In this document: positions 28,980-41,315 of the stretch, one piece after another
How the letters are laid out: every line of letters begins with the position of its first letter
How positions within the stretch are numbered: position 1 is the first letter of the stretch
Assembly: GCF_000184685.1 (NCBI RefSeq)
Contig: NC_014830.1
Span: forward strand, 1,302,001-1,366,000
Direction: 5' to 3'
From: Intrasporangium calvum DSM 43043
GTDB lineage: Bacteria > Actinomycetota > Actinomycetes > Actinomycetales > Dermatophilaceae
Length of the DNA: 64,000 bases
Notes under the pieces: model-generated
What the model was told of the DNA's origin: nothing
Seen by the model: only the letters and a program-made list of their open reading frames with translations
Databases searched by the model: none
Made by a program: the position numbers and the translations under genes

Positions 28980-29975
28980 TCACTTCGTGTCAATATTGTG
29001 GAGCTGGTTCCGGATGTCCCGCACGAACTCCTCGATTGCGACAGTTCCGGAAACGGGCCCGCCCGCCACCAGCCCATCGATGCCAAGCAGGACAGCGCTC
29101 GGCATGCCTCGTACGTTGAACGTCTCGCGCACCAGTTGGGGCGGGTCGTGCAGCGTCATCGCGTCGTTGAGAGCCTCCGTCATCGTGGTCTTACCGGGCT
29201 CGGTCGGGACCAAGAGCCGGAGGTCGATGAGCTCCAGGTCCTTGCGCCATGCCGGGACCTGCCTTGCCACCACTTCACAGAAGCCGCAGGTCTCGCTGAC
29301 CAGCAGGATGAGCTGAGCTCGCTCACGACTTAGGTCACGCAGGGTGCGGGTGCCCCCATCAGGCAATGACACGGGCACGGCAGGCGTGCGGACACGAATG
29401 TAGTCGTCGGCGTCATCCTCGTCGTCGGCCGGGTCCCCCCCGAGCCGGGCGCTGCCCTGGCCGTGCATCGTCACGCCCACGGTCACCGCAGCGGCCGCGG
29501 CCCCGGCGACCCACCACCACCCCGCAGCCTCAAGGCCGACCATCGCGCTCGCTGGGCCGACCCCAGCGGCGTGGGCCCAGATGGCGAGACCGGCCACCAC
29601 GAGGTACCAGACGTTCCGAACGACCGTGAGGCGCGTGACCGGACCGGCGCCCAACGCCCCGAAGCAGTCACAGTCGACCGGCTCCGGCTGGGTCGCGGCG
29701 CGGACGATCAGGACGAGATAGCCGGCGAAGAGGAGTGCTGCAGCGAGGGCCACGGCGGTGCCGAGCCAGCCGGTGGTGAGCACGAGACCCACGGCGAGCG
29801 CGAGCTCGGCCCAGGGGTGGGCCTTGACGAGCCGGGGCTCACGCAGCCATCGCGGGACGTCGAGCGCCACGAGGGCGTCAGCGGAGCGAGCCGGCGCCCT
29901 GAGCTTGCCGGCAGCCGCGACCGCGAGCACGGCCGCGAGCAGGAGGGGGGCGAGGACGAGCGCAGTCGGTGGCAC
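28980..29975 (-). CDS. MauE/DoxX-like membrane domain fused to a thioredoxin-fold domain
   Basis: A 331-residue protein. Residues 1 to about 170 hold five or so membrane segments of the MauE (methylamine-utilisation) type with the motif CDCFG at 102-106. After a very acidic linker (DPADDEDDADD) comes a TlpA-like thioredoxin fold with SETCGFCEVV (C230-x2-C233) and a cis-Pro region GMPSAVLLG. Such proteins pass electrons or make disulfides outside the membrane. GTG at 29975 is 7 nt after TAGACT. The adjacent Cys-rich secreted protein is a plausible client; no mau operon is present. Confidence 0.78.
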   Translation of the reverse strand: MPPTALVLAPLLLAAVLAVAAAGKLRAPARSADALVALDVPRWLREPRLVKAHPWAELALAVGLVLTTGWLGTAVALAAALLFAGYLVLIVRAATQPEPVDCDCFGALGAGPVTRLTVVRNVWYLVVAGLAIWAHAAGVGPASAMVGLEAAGWWWVAGAAAAAVTVGVTMHGQGSARLGGDPADDEDDADDYIRVRTPAVPVSLPDGGTRTLRDLSRERAQLILLVSETCGFCEVVARQVPAWRKDLELIDLRLLVPTEPGKTTMTEALNDAMTLHDPPQLVRETFNVRGMPSAVLLGIDGLVAGGPVSGTVAIEEFVRDIRNQLHNIDTK

Positions 29976-29982
29976 GCTGCGG

Positions 29983-29988
29983 AGTCTA
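29983..29988 (-). promoter_or_regulatory. -10 element of the MauE-thioredoxin gene, leaderless
   Basis: TAGACT on the minus strand ends 7 nt before the GTG at 29975. Confidence 0.5.
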
Positions 29989-30088
29989 TGTCGCGACTGA
30001 GGCGGCCACCGGGCGTGACCAGCCAGTGTGACCAGCGGCTCTGCCGGCGTGACCCGCAGGCCCTGTCCGCAACGTCGCACCCGACCGG

Positions 30089-30094
30089 CAGAAT
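30089..30094 (+). promoter_or_regulatory. -10 element of xthA, leaderless
   Basis: CAGAAT ends 7 nt before the ATG at 30102; no Shine-Dalgarno between. Confidence 0.4.
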
Positions 30095-30101
30095 GGCCGT
30101 C

Positions 30102-31969
<1,868 letters not shown>

Positions 31970-32030
31970 TGAACCCGACCTCATCTCCCCGGGCAGTCTG
32001 ACCGGGGCGAGGTGCGGGGCCGGGATTCAG

Positions 32031-32036
32031 TAGGGT
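32031..32036 (+). promoter_or_regulatory. -10 element of the 2H phosphoesterase gene, leaderless
   Basis: TAGGGT ends 7 nt before the GTG at 32044. Confidence 0.5.
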
Positions 32037-32043
32037 CAGGGGT

Positions 32044-32577
32044 GTGACCGAACCAACGACGATCGGTGTCTCCATCCCGATCCCGTCACCGCACGGCGAC
32101 TTCCTGCAGGAGCGCCGGGCGGCGTTCGGTGACGCTGCGGCCTGGCGGATCCCCGCGCACATCACTCTCCTGCCGCCGACCGCGATCGAGGGCGAGATCT
32201 ACGAGGAGTTCATCACCCACTGCAAGCAGGTCGCCGCGGAGCGGGCATCGTTCGAGGTGGTCCTCCGGGGGACGGGCACGTTCCGACCCATCTCCGACGT
32301 GGTCTACATCCAGGTCGCCCAAGGGGTCTCGGCCTGTGAGCGCCTGGAGACGGCGCTGCGGTCGGGCCCGATCCAGCGCAACCTCGACTTCTACTACCAC
32401 CCGCACGTGACGGTCGCCCACAACGTGTCGACCGAGCGGCTGGACCAGGCCTTCGAGGAGCTGGCTGACTTCCACGTGGCTTTCCGGGTGGACGCGTTCC
32501 ACCTCTACGTCCTGGGTACTGACCAGGTGTGGCGTCCCACCCATGACTTCCGACTGCGGGGCAGCCAGGGAGGGTGA
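32044..32577 (+). CDS. 2'-5' RNA ligase/2H phosphoesterase-family protein
   Basis: A 177-residue protein with the two H-x-T motifs that define the 2H superfamily: AHITLLPPT near residue 40 and HVTVAHNV near residue 121. These proteins open 2',3'-cyclic phosphates or related bonds; the physiological substrate in actinobacteria is not settled. GTG at 32044 follows TAGGGT by 7 nt. The YihY-like gene starts 8 bp after its stop, so the two are probably cotranscribed, an arrangement frequent downstream of trpS in actinobacteria as far as I recall. Confidence 0.85.
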   Translation: MTEPTTIGVSIPIPSPHGDFLQERRAAFGDAAAWRIPAHITLLPPTAIEGEIYEEFITHCKQVAAERASFEVVLRGTGTFRPISDVVYIQVAQGVSACERLETALRSGPIQRNLDFYYHPHVTVAHNVSTERLDQAFEELADFHVAFRVDAFHLYVLGTDQVWRPTHDFRLRGSQGG

Positions 32578-32584
32578 CCCCAGC

Positions 32585-33643
32585 ATGTCGATGAAGACGT
32601 TCGGCGCCCGGCTCAAGGCGTCCGCGCCGTACCGTGCCTGGAAGCGGTACGGCGACGCCAACGGGGACCTGCTCGCGGCGGGTGTCGGGTACTTCGCCTT
32701 CTTCTCGATCTTCCCCGCCCTGGCGCTGGCCTTCACGGTGTTCGGGTTCGTCCTGCAGGGCCGCCCGGACCTGCTCGCGGCGATCGCCGACTCGATGAAC
32801 GGCTACCTCCCGGGGATGGTGCGGACCGAGAGCAACCCGGACGGGATCATCAGCCTCGCGGCGCCGCAGAGCTCGACGCTGACGATCACCGGCATCGTCT
32901 CGGTCGTCACGTTGCTGTTCTCGGGGCTCGGGTGGATCAGCGCGATGCGGACCGGGATCCGTGGCGTCTTCGGGCTCGACGCCAGCCCGGGGTCCTTCGT
33001 CACGGCGAAGCTGAGGGACCTCGGCGTCCTCCTCACGCTGGGGCTGGGCATCGCGGCCTCCGCCATCATGACGAGCGTCGTCGGGGGCCTGGCGGTGGAG
33101 ATCGCGGGTTGGGTCGCCCTCGGCGGGAACGCGGTCCTGGTCACCGTCGTCGGCCTGCTCGTCGGCGTCGTGTTCGACACCCTCCTCATGGTCGTCCTGA
33201 TCCGGATGCTCTCCGGTGTCCCGTTGCCGTGGGCGAACGTGCGCAATGGCGCCGTCGTCGGCGCGGTCCTGCTGACGGCGATGAAGTACTTCGGCGGTGT
33301 GCTCATCGAGCGGGCCACGGCGAACCCGTTGCTCGGCGCCGTGGCCGTCGCGGTGGGCCTCCTCTTCTGGCTCAACCTCATGTCGCGCGTCGTGCTGCTC
33401 GCGTCCGCCTGGGCAGCCAACGACGTCGACGTGGCCCGCCTCGCCGGCGAGGAGGCCGAGGTCCACGAGGGGCAGGACGCTCCGGCTGCCGCGAGGACCA
33501 CAGCTGAGCCGTATGCCGCTCAGCTCGCTCCCGGGCCGCCGCCGAGTCGGGCGGGTGATCGGGTCTCCGCCCTCGCGGGTGCCGTGCTTGGTGCCGCGGG
33601 GGCGCTCGCGGTGGCAGCCGTGCGCCGTGCCCGCCGCTCCTGA
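32585..33643 (+). CDS. YihY/virulence-factor-BrkB family membrane protein
   Basis: A 352-residue inner-membrane protein with six membrane segments. Family signatures are AGVGYFAFFSIFPALALAF near residue 35 and WISAMRTGIRGVFG near residue 118; the last membrane segments include LLFWLNLMSRVVLLASAWAAND. The function of the family is unknown. After the membrane domain comes a long acidic and Ala/Pro-rich tail; within it, TAEPYAAQLAPG is encoded by a full-length dispersed-repeat copy, and the protein ends with one more hydrophobic helix and a basic stub. ATG at 32585 with GGAGG about 13 nt upstream. Confidence 0.85.
   Translation: MSMKTFGARLKASAPYRAWKRYGDANGDLLAAGVGYFAFFSIFPALALAFTVFGFVLQGRPDLLAAIADSMNGYLPGMVRTESNPDGIISLAAPQSSTLTITGIVSVVTLLFSGLGWISAMRTGIRGVFGLDASPGSFVTAKLRDLGVLLTLGLGIAASAIMTSVVGGLAVEIAGWVALGGNAVLVTVVGLLVGVVFDTLLMVVLIRMLSGVPLPWANVRNGAVVGAVLLTAMKYFGGVLIERATANPLLGAVAVAVGLLFWLNLMSRVVLLASAWAANDVDVARLAGEEAEVHEGQDAPAAARTTAEPYAAQLAPGPPPSRAGDRVSALAGAVLGAAGALAVAAVRRARRS
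33508..33533 (-). repeat. Dispersed repeat copy 6, full length (YihY tail)
   Basis: Nearly identical over its length to copy 3; encodes AEPYAAQLAP in the C-terminal tail of the YihY-like protein. Confidence 0.8.
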
Positions 33644-33654
33644 GGCGGCCGTTC

Positions 33655-36351
33655 TCAGAAGATCCAGTACTCCGCTCGAGGCAGCCGGGCGAGGCTGATC
33701 AGCAGCCAGACGTCGGCGATGACGAAGGCGGTGAGCAGCCCTGCGACGATCGCCCGGCCGGTTCGGTCCCGGGCGGCCATCGCGATCACGACGGCCCCCA
33801 CGGGCGCGGCGAGGAAGAGCAGCCGCGCCGCGATCCAGGCGACAGCGAGCGCGTAGACGAGGTAGGCGGCGACCGTCATGACGAGCACCGAGACGATGAG
33901 GAGGCGGACGGGGTCGCGGCGGACGCGACGAGGCAGCGCCAGGACCGGGGCTCCCCGGCGACGCGCCGCCCTGGCGAGCAGAATGACCAGGGCGACAGCC
34001 GCCCCGACCGCGAGGGCCTCGAGGGCGAGCGGCGCGTTGACGGCGTTCCGGTAGTACTCCACCGGGACGAAGAGGTACGAGACCATCGAGCCGAGCCAGG
34101 TCACTGCCTGCTCTGCGCTGGTCAGCCGCATCGGCGGGAAGGACACGCCGAGGCTGGCGATGCCCTGGGCGCCCGTGAGGTCACCGTAGAGGGCGAGGTT
34201 GCGCACGAACCACCAGCCCGCTGCGGCGACGACGCCGGCGGTGACGGCGAGGGCCTGGGCCGTCCGGACGCGAGGGGTGGTGTCCGTGCGCAGCGCCTGC
34301 GTCAGGAGGGCCGCCGCGAGGAGAGCCACTGCCACCACCTTGACGAGGATCGCCAGGCCGATGAGCGCACCGAGGAGGACGTGGCCCCACCAGGAGGGGG
34401 TGGGACGCCGGAGGAGGCGCACTCCGAGCAGCACCGCAGCGGCGGCGACGACGATGGCCAGGTAGTCGTTCTGCACCGTCGAGCCCATCGCGAGCATGAG
34501 TGGGTTCACGGCGACCAGCGCAGCTGCACTGAGCCGGGTGTGGCGGGTGGCGCCGAGCGCGGCCGCCGTCTGCGCGGTCAGCACCACGAGGACCGGGACG
34601 AGCAGGACCCAGGCCAGCCGGACCGCCCAGAAAGGCGCCTCGCCGGTTCCGGCTCCCGCGACGTCGGCGATGAGGGCACTCGGTGCGTAGTAGCCCGGGC
34701 CCATCTGGGCCTCGTACTGCGTCCCGGGCTCTCCGAGGACGGGCATCCGGTGCTGTCTGGCATAGAAGAGCACGTTGGACCAGTGCGCCGGCTCGTCGTA
34801 GGGCTGTCCGGGTGGGGTGAACCGGACGAAGAGGAGCGTCGCAGCGGCGCCGATGGCCGCGGGCAGCAAGGCGGCGTGGGCCGCGGGCAGCAAGGCGGCG
34901 TGGGCCGAGGGCAACCGATGCACGGTCGGACCCTGGCGCAGCCGGCTGGACGGCCTGGACCTGTGACCAGCGTGTCGCCGCGCCACGACGAGCAGCCCCA
35001 GGCCGAGCAGCCCCAGGCCGACCGCGGCGGCGAGGGCAGTGACTCCCCACGTGGCGACCCCGACTGCGGTCCGTTCCGTGACCGGCCACTCCGGCACCGC
35101 AGCCTGGGCCGACCCGAGAGTCGCCGTCGGGTTGGCGGCCGCGCTGGGGGCCGGCGGCGTCCCCGGCATCGGTGGAGCGGCGGCTGGAACAGGCGGCGGC
35201 GGCGCGGCGTCGGGCTCGACGAGGACCCCCACGGGTGAGGCCACGTCGGCGTTGGCGAAGCCCCAGTCGAGGAGCGCAGCCGTGTCCTTCCAGTCTCCGG
35301 TCGTGCTACCCATCTGCGTCACGATGAGGGTCCGCCCCGCGCGCGTGGCGGCGCCGATGAAGGTGTGCTGGGCCCGGTTCGTCCGACCGGGCTTGATCCC
35401 GATCGCTCCCGGGTACCTCCCGAGGAGCTCGTTGATGTTCTGGATCTGGAATGACCGGTAGACGGTGCCGGTGGCCCGGTTCGTGCCGCCGGGGAAGGCG
35501 GCGTCCCGCTTGCTCACGTAGCTGCGGAAGGTGGGCAGCCGCATGGCCGCCCGACCGATGAGGGCGAGGTCATAGGCGCTCGAGTGCTGCCCGTCTTCGT
35601 CGAGCCCGCTCGGGTCGACCGCGACGGTGTCGTGGGCTCCCAGCCCGACAGCCGTCTCGTTCATGAGAGACACCGTCTGCTCGTAGCCCCCGGCGGCGTC
35701 GGCCAGCAGGTAGGCGGCGTCGTTCGCGGAGGAGAGCAGCAGAGCGTCGAACAGGGTGCTCACGGGGTAGCGGTTGCCGGCGAGGATCCCCACCCGAGTG
35801 CCGTCCGCTGCCTCGTGCTCGGACGTGGCCAGGACCCGACGCGCGGGATCGAGGCGGGGGATCAAGGCGAGGGCGGTCAGGGTCTTGAGCGTGCTCGCGG
35901 GCCGGAGCCACGCGTGCGGCGACTTGGCCGCGAGAACCTCACCCGTGTCGAGGTCGGCGAGGACGTAGGACACGTCCGGGACTGGCGGCGGCCGGTGAGC
36001 ACCGGCCGGGACGTCGGCGACCAGGCCGGTGGCGGCGAGCCGCGGTCCACCGACGACCGTCGGCGGGTCCCAGGCGGGGTGGGGGAAGGGCGCCGGCGGA
36101 GCGTTGCGGCAGGCCGGGCTCGTTCGCGGTCTGGGCGTCGCGGTGGACGAGGGCCGGGTCGGTCGAGTGCTGCCGGACACCGGGACCTGCGTGACGGTCT
36201 GCCACTCCTCGCACCGCGGGGTCGGGGTGGCGGCCACGGGAGTCCTGGTCGCGAGGGCCGCGATCGCCGCGGTCGGGGAGGCCAGCGCCAGCGTCACCAC
36301 GACGCCCACGGTCGACAGTGAGCGCTGCATCGTCGCGGCGTGAGACCTCAC
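33655..36351 (-). CDS. D,D-carboxypeptidase (S11)-like protein fused to a multi-spanning membrane domain
   Basis: An 898-residue single reading frame. It begins with a signal peptide and a Pro/Thr-rich linker. A penicillin-binding S11 domain (about residues 125-375) follows, with S153-T-L-K156 and S208-A-N210; the third motif, usually K-T-G, reads K320-P-G. A Pro/Ala linker leads to a membrane segment (about 435-458), where a normal DacA-type protein would end. Instead the frame continues through a basic stretch and a duplicated octapeptide into about ten membrane segments (505-898) resembling GT39/DUF2142-type lipid-linked glycosyltransferases (PYDEPAHWSN, GYYAPSALIADV, TVQNDYLAIV). The GTG at 36351 lies 7 nt after TAGGGT. 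Whether it works as one chain is untested. Confidence 0.75.
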   Translation of the reverse strand: MRSHAATMQRSLSTVGVVVTLALASPTAAIAALATRTPVAATPTPRCEEWQTVTQVPVSGSTRPTRPSSTATPRPRTSPACRNAPPAPFPHPAWDPPTVVGGPRLAATGLVADVPAGAHRPPPVPDVSYVLADLDTGEVLAAKSPHAWLRPASTLKTLTALALIPRLDPARRVLATSEHEAADGTRVGILAGNRYPVSTLFDALLLSSANDAAYLLADAAGGYEQTVSLMNETAVGLGAHDTVAVDPSGLDEDGQHSSAYDLALIGRAAMRLPTFRSYVSKRDAAFPGGTNRATGTVYRSFQIQNINELLGRYPGAIGIKPGRTNRAQHTFIGAATRAGRTLIVTQMGSTTGDWKDTAALLDWGFANADVASPVGVLVEPDAAPPPPVPAAAPPMPGTPPAPSAAANPTATLGSAQAAVPEWPVTERTAVGVATWGVTALAAAVGLGLLGLGLLVVARRHAGHRSRPSSRLRQGPTVHRLPSAHAALLPAAHAALLPAAIGAAATLLFVRFTPPGQPYDEPAHWSNVLFYARQHRMPVLGEPGTQYEAQMGPGYYAPSALIADVAGAGTGEAPFWAVRLAWVLLVPVLVVLTAQTAAALGATRHTRLSAAALVAVNPLMLAMGSTVQNDYLAIVVAAAAVLLGVRLLRRPTPSWWGHVLLGALIGLAILVKVVAVALLAAALLTQALRTDTTPRVRTAQALAVTAGVVAAAGWWFVRNLALYGDLTGAQGIASLGVSFPPMRLTSAEQAVTWLGSMVSYLFVPVEYYRNAVNAPLALEALAVGAAVALVILLARAARRRGAPVLALPRRVRRDPVRLLIVSVLVMTVAAYLVYALAVAWIAARLLFLAAPVGAVVIAMAARDRTGRAIVAGLLTAFVIADVWLLISLARLPRAEYWIF
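34857..34904. repeat. Two perfect 24-bp tandem copies at the fusion junction
   Basis: The unit starting CCGCGGGCAGCAAGG occurs twice without mismatch, with a decayed third beginning after it. On the coding strand it gives the octapeptide AHAALLPA twice, just where the carboxypeptidase part gives way to the membrane domain. Confidence 0.9.
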
Positions 36352-36358
36352 GGCCGAC

Positions 36359-36364
36359 ACCCTA
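36359..36364 (-). promoter_or_regulatory. -10 element of the carboxypeptidase-fusion gene, leaderless
   Basis: TAGGGT on the minus strand ends 7 nt before the GTG at 36351. This selects that start over the GTG at 36360, which overlaps the hexamer. Confidence 0.5.
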
Positions 36365-36383
36365 GCTGCTCAGCTGCAGGGAC

Positions 36384-36401
36384 CCAGCCCAGCGGCATAG
36401 G
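36384..36401 (+). repeat. Dispersed repeat copy 7, degenerate
   Basis: CCAGCCCAGCGGCATAGG, between the carboxypeptidase-fusion promoter and the sdh terminator. Confidence 0.5.
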
Positions 36402-36420
36402 GCCCCATCCGGCGGCATGC

Positions 36421-36456
36421 CGAAGGCCCGCCCCCGGGCGAGGGGGCGGGCCTTCG
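36421..36456 (-). terminator. Hairpin terminator of the sdh operon
   Basis: A perfect 15-bp stem starting CGAAGGCCCGCCCCC with a 6-nt loop lies 15 bp beyond the sdhB stop. It is GC-rich without a U-run. Confidence 0.8.
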
Positions 36457-36470
36457 GGGACTGCGGACGC

Positions 36471-37214
36471 TCAGAGGCCGTGCGACAGCGCGCGACGCAG
36501 GTCCTGGTTGAGCTGGTTGATGACGTCCTGCGGGATCTCCTTGGGGCACGCGAGGGAACACTCGCCGATGTTCGTGCACCCGCCGAAGCCCTCGTGGTCG
36601 TGCTGGTTCACCATGGCGACGACGCGGGCGTCCCGCTCCGGCTGGCCCTGGGGCAGCTCACCGAGGTGGGTGATCTTGGCACCGAGGAAGAGCATGCCGG
36701 ACGCGTTGGGACAGGCGGCGACGCAGGCACCGCAGCCGATGCAGGCCGCGGCCATGAACGACCGGTCCGCCTTCGGCTTGGGCACCGGCACCGAGTGCGC
36801 CTCGGGCGCCGCCCCGGTGTTGGCGCTGATGAAGCCGCCGGCCTGGATGATCCGGTCGAAGGCCTCGCGGTCGACCACGAGGTCCTTGATGACCGGGAAG
36901 GCGTCGGCCCGCCACGGCTCCACGGTGATCTCGTCACCGTCATGGAAGGAACGCATGTGCAGCTGGCACGTCGTCGTCACCTCCGGGCCGTGGGCCTTGC
37001 CCGAGATCATCAGCCCGCACATGCCGCAGATTCCTTCACGGCAGTCCGAGTCGAAGGCGATCGGCTCCTCGCCCCGAGCGGTGAGCTGCTCGTTGAGGAC
37101 GTCGAGCATCTCGAGGAACGACATGTCGGGGGAGATGTCGGTGACCGGGTAGGTCACCACCTCGCCTTTGGCGCGAGGGCCAGCCTGACGCCAGATCTTG
37201 AGGGTGAGGTTCAT
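36471..37214 (-). CDS. sdhB: Succinate dehydrogenase iron-sulfur subunit
   Basis: A 247-residue subunit carrying electrons from FAD to the membrane anchor. The N-terminal ferredoxin domain binds [2Fe-2S] through [12 protein letters not shown] and a later Cys (TTTCQLH). The C-terminal domain binds [4Fe-4S] through [12 protein letters not shown] and the third cluster through [12 protein letters not shown]. The sequence type (LKIWRQ start) is that of the Bacteroides/actinobacterial single-anchor SDH/fumarate-reductase class. ATG 37214, 5 bp after the sdhA stop. Last gene of the sdhC-sdhA-sdhB operon. Confidence 0.94.
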   Translation of the reverse strand: MNLTLKIWRQAGPRAKGEVVTYPVTDISPDMSFLEMLDVLNEQLTARGEEPIAFDSDCREGICGMCGLMISGKAHGPEVTTTCQLHMRSFHDGDEITVEPWRADAFPVIKDLVVDREAFDRIIQAGGFISANTGAAPEAHSVPVPKPKADRSFMAAACIGCGACVAACPNASGMLFLGAKITHLGELPQGQPERDARVVAMVNQHDHEGFGGCTNIGECSLACPKEIPQDVINQLNQDLRRALSHGL

Positions 37215-37219
37215 ACCGG

Positions 37220-39202
<1,983 letters not shown>

Positions 39203-39205
39203 CGG

Positions 39206-39919
39206 TCAGTTCCCCTTGACGATTCCGAAGAGAATGGCGAGCGGCGGGAGGATGAATCCGACGGCCACCACGAGGGCGATCACGGTCGCCGTCGCCCGGG
39301 CCCGGGCCCGGGCCCGGGCCGTCGAGGACCACCCGAGCGTCTGGCTGGCGCTGAAGACGCCGTGGTAGAGGTGCATCCCGAGGGCGATCATCGCGACCAC
39401 GTAGATGAGGGCGACCCACCACACCTGGAAGCTGCTGATGACGAGGCGGCCGACGCTGTCGCCGGCCGCGTCGGGACCGACGTTGAACTTGACGACCGTG
39501 AACTGCAGCAGGTGCCAGATGATGAAGAGGACGAGCGCGAGCCCGCCCCAGCGCATCGCCTTGGACGTGAGTCCGGCGCGTGCGGCTTCCTTGGCGATGT
39601 ACCGGGTCGAGCGGGCCCCGTTGGCCCGCTGCCACAGCTGGGCGGCCGACCAGACATGGGCGACAACCGCGACGATGAGGAGCGCACGCAGCAGCCAGAG
39701 GACGCCGCCGACGGGGAGGATCGGGGTGAGCAGGGTCCGCAGGCTCTCGGCGTAGTGGTCGAAGGACTCGACGCCGGCGAAGATCTTGAGGTTGCCGTAC
39801 ATGTGCAGGAGGACGTAGAGCACGAAGAGCGCACCGGACACGGCCATGACCATCTTGAGGAACACAGTCGTGCGGCGCGCCGAGGCGGGTCCCGTCCTTG
39901 GGAGAGTGTTGGTGGCCAC
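39206..39919 (-). CDS. sdhC: Succinate dehydrogenase cytochrome b subunit
   Basis: A 237-residue membrane anchor with five membrane segments and conserved histidines for two hemes (LLHMYGNLK, VVAHVWSA, IWHLLQFTVVKF, GMHLYHGVF), typical of the single-subunit diheme anchor. A run TARARARARA between the fourth and fifth segments is encoded by a hexanucleotide repeat. GTG at 39919 is 7 nt after TATGGT; a start 12 nt farther upstream would put the -10 inside the gene. First gene of the sdhCAB operon. Confidence 0.9.
   Translation of the reverse strand: MATNTLPRTGPASARRTTVFLKMVMAVSGALFVLYVLLHMYGNLKIFAGVESFDHYAESLRTLLTPILPVGGVLWLLRALLIVAVVAHVWSAAQLWQRANGARSTRYIAKEAARAGLTSKAMRWGGLALVLFIIWHLLQFTVVKFNVGPDAAGDSVGRLVISSFQVWWVALIYVVAMIALGMHLYHGVFSASQTLGWSSTARARARARATATVIALVVAVGFILPPLAILFGIVKGN
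39295..39320 (-). repeat. Hexanucleotide (CCCGGG) tandem repeat in sdhC
   Basis: Four perfect CCCGGG units in a row encode alternating Ala and Arg. Slippage by one unit keeps the frame. Confidence 0.9.
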
Positions 39920-39926
39920 GGGGGGC

Positions 39927-39932
39927 ACCATA
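39927..39932 (-). promoter_or_regulatory. -10 element of the sdh operon, leaderless
   Basis: TATGGT on the minus strand ends 7 nt before the sdhC GTG. Confidence 0.5.
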
Positions 39933-40055
39933 TCGCCGCGCTCGGGGAGTCAGGATCCTACTCGCCGGTAAACGCGCGACTGTGACAATTTCCACTGGGT
40001 CGCGCAGACCGGACACGGCATCTGCATCGGGCGCCGCCGCCTCGGCCCGAGTGGC

Positions 40056-41231
40056 TCACGCCACCGCTGACAGGCGCTGGCCGGCCACGGCCTCGTAGTG
40101 CTCGACCAGGTGGTCGACCACCGCGGCCCACGACCGGTCGCGGACCCGCTCGAGACCCCGCTGACCCAGTTCGGACAGATGGTCCGGGGAGGCGAGTGAG
40201 CGGCATACGGCCTCGCGGAGCGACCCCGGCAGGTCGGGGTCGAAGAGGTGCCCGTTCTGCCCCTCGGTGACGAGGTCGATCGGCCCGCCCGCGCGGGGCG
40301 CGACGACGGCCACGCCGGACGCCCCGGCCTCCTGGATGGTCTGCCCGAACGTCTCCCGCGTGCCGGTGTGGACGAAGAGGTCGAGCGCGGCATACGCGCG
40401 CGCCAGGTCCGCTCCGGTCCGGGACCCGAGGAAGACGGGGGGCCGGTTGGGCCGGCCCGGCGACGCCGCGACGGCCTCGGTGAGCAACTCGCCCACGCTC
40501 AGCCGCGACGGTCCGTCGCCGACGATGACGAGCCGCGTGTGCGGCACGTCGGCGAGCTCGGCGAGGCGCTCGAGCTCCTTCTCCGGAGCCAGGCGGCCGA
40601 CGTAGCCGATGAGTCGCTCCCCGTCGGGGGCGAGCTCGCGCCGCAATGCGCGGGTCAGCGCGTCGGCGCGCCAGGCGGGGGAGAAGAGGGAGGTGTCGAC
40701 CCCGCGCCCCCACAGCTGCGTGCGGGGCACGCCGTGGGCGCGGAGGTCGGCGAGGGCCCCGCTGGAGGGGGCCAGCGTGAGATCGGCCCATGAGTGGATG
40801 CGCCGGATCCAACGCCAGGTCGTGCTGGCGGTGGCCCGGCCCGCCGAGCCGGGGGTGTGGTGGCGGACGTAGCCCGCCATGTCGGTCTGGAAGATCGCGA
40901 CCGTGGGCAGTCCGAGGCGGGCCGCTGCTCGCAGTCCCCGGGCCCCGATGACGAAGGGGCTGGCCACGTGGACGACGTCGGGTGCCGCGTCCGCGAGGAT
41001 CTGCTCGATCTCGGCGCTCGGCAGGCCGACGTCGAACTGGCGGAACGGCAGCGAGGTGATCCGGTGCACCGGGAAGCCCAGGTAGGTGTCCGGCATCGCC
41101 TCTCGCGCCCGCGGCGCGATGATGACGGCGTCATGCCCCCGGGAGCGGAGCTGGTCGGCCACGTGGCACACGCTCGTGGTCACGCCGTTGAGGCTCGGGA
41201 GGAACGACTCGGTCACGATCGCAGCTCGCAC
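40056..41231 (-). CDS. Family 4 glycosyltransferase (GDP-mannose-type)
   Basis: A 391-residue GT-B enzyme close to actinobacterial mannosyltransferases of the PimB/MgtA kind. VRAAIVTESFLPSLNGVTTSVCHVADQLRSRGHDAVIIAP at the start, FQTDMAGYVRHH, TQLWGRGVDTSLFSP, GYVGRLAPEKELERLAEL, VIVGDGPS and FVHTGTRETFGQTIQEAGASGVAVVAPRAGGPIDLV with the E-x7-E motif. The start is taken as GTG 41231 where conserved sequence begins. Two copies of the dispersed repeat (one degenerate) lie within the gene. Divergent from ugd; a GDP-mannose donor is suggested by manC nearby. Confidence 0.85.
   Translation of the reverse strand: MRAAIVTESFLPSLNGVTTSVCHVADQLRSRGHDAVIIAPRAREAMPDTYLGFPVHRITSLPFRQFDVGLPSAEIEQILADAAPDVVHVASPFVIGARGLRAAARLGLPTVAIFQTDMAGYVRHHTPGSAGRATASTTWRWIRRIHSWADLTLAPSSGALADLRAHGVPRTQLWGRGVDTSLFSPAWRADALTRALRRELAPDGERLIGYVGRLAPEKELERLAELADVPHTRLVIVGDGPSRLSVGELLTEAVAASPGRPNRPPVFLGSRTGADLARAYAALDLFVHTGTRETFGQTIQEAGASGVAVVAPRAGGPIDLVTEGQNGHLFDPDLPGSLREAVCRSLASPDHLSELGQRGLERVRDRSWAAVVDHLVEHYEAVAGQRLSAVA
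40194..40211 (+). repeat. Dispersed repeat copy 8 (within GT4 gene)
   Basis: AGTGAGCGGCATACGGCC; core intact, 5' arm partial. Confidence 0.55.
40383..40396 (+). repeat. Dispersed repeat copy 9, core only
   Basis: GAGCGCGGCATACG, in the same GT4 gene as copy 8; may be chance. Confidence 0.35.
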
Positions 41232-41315
41232 GACTCCACGGTCCCGAGCCCGGATGAGGTGGGGGCGACGTCGTGGGGTGTGTTGCGTGACGCTCCGGTG
41301 ACGTCCGCCCACCAC

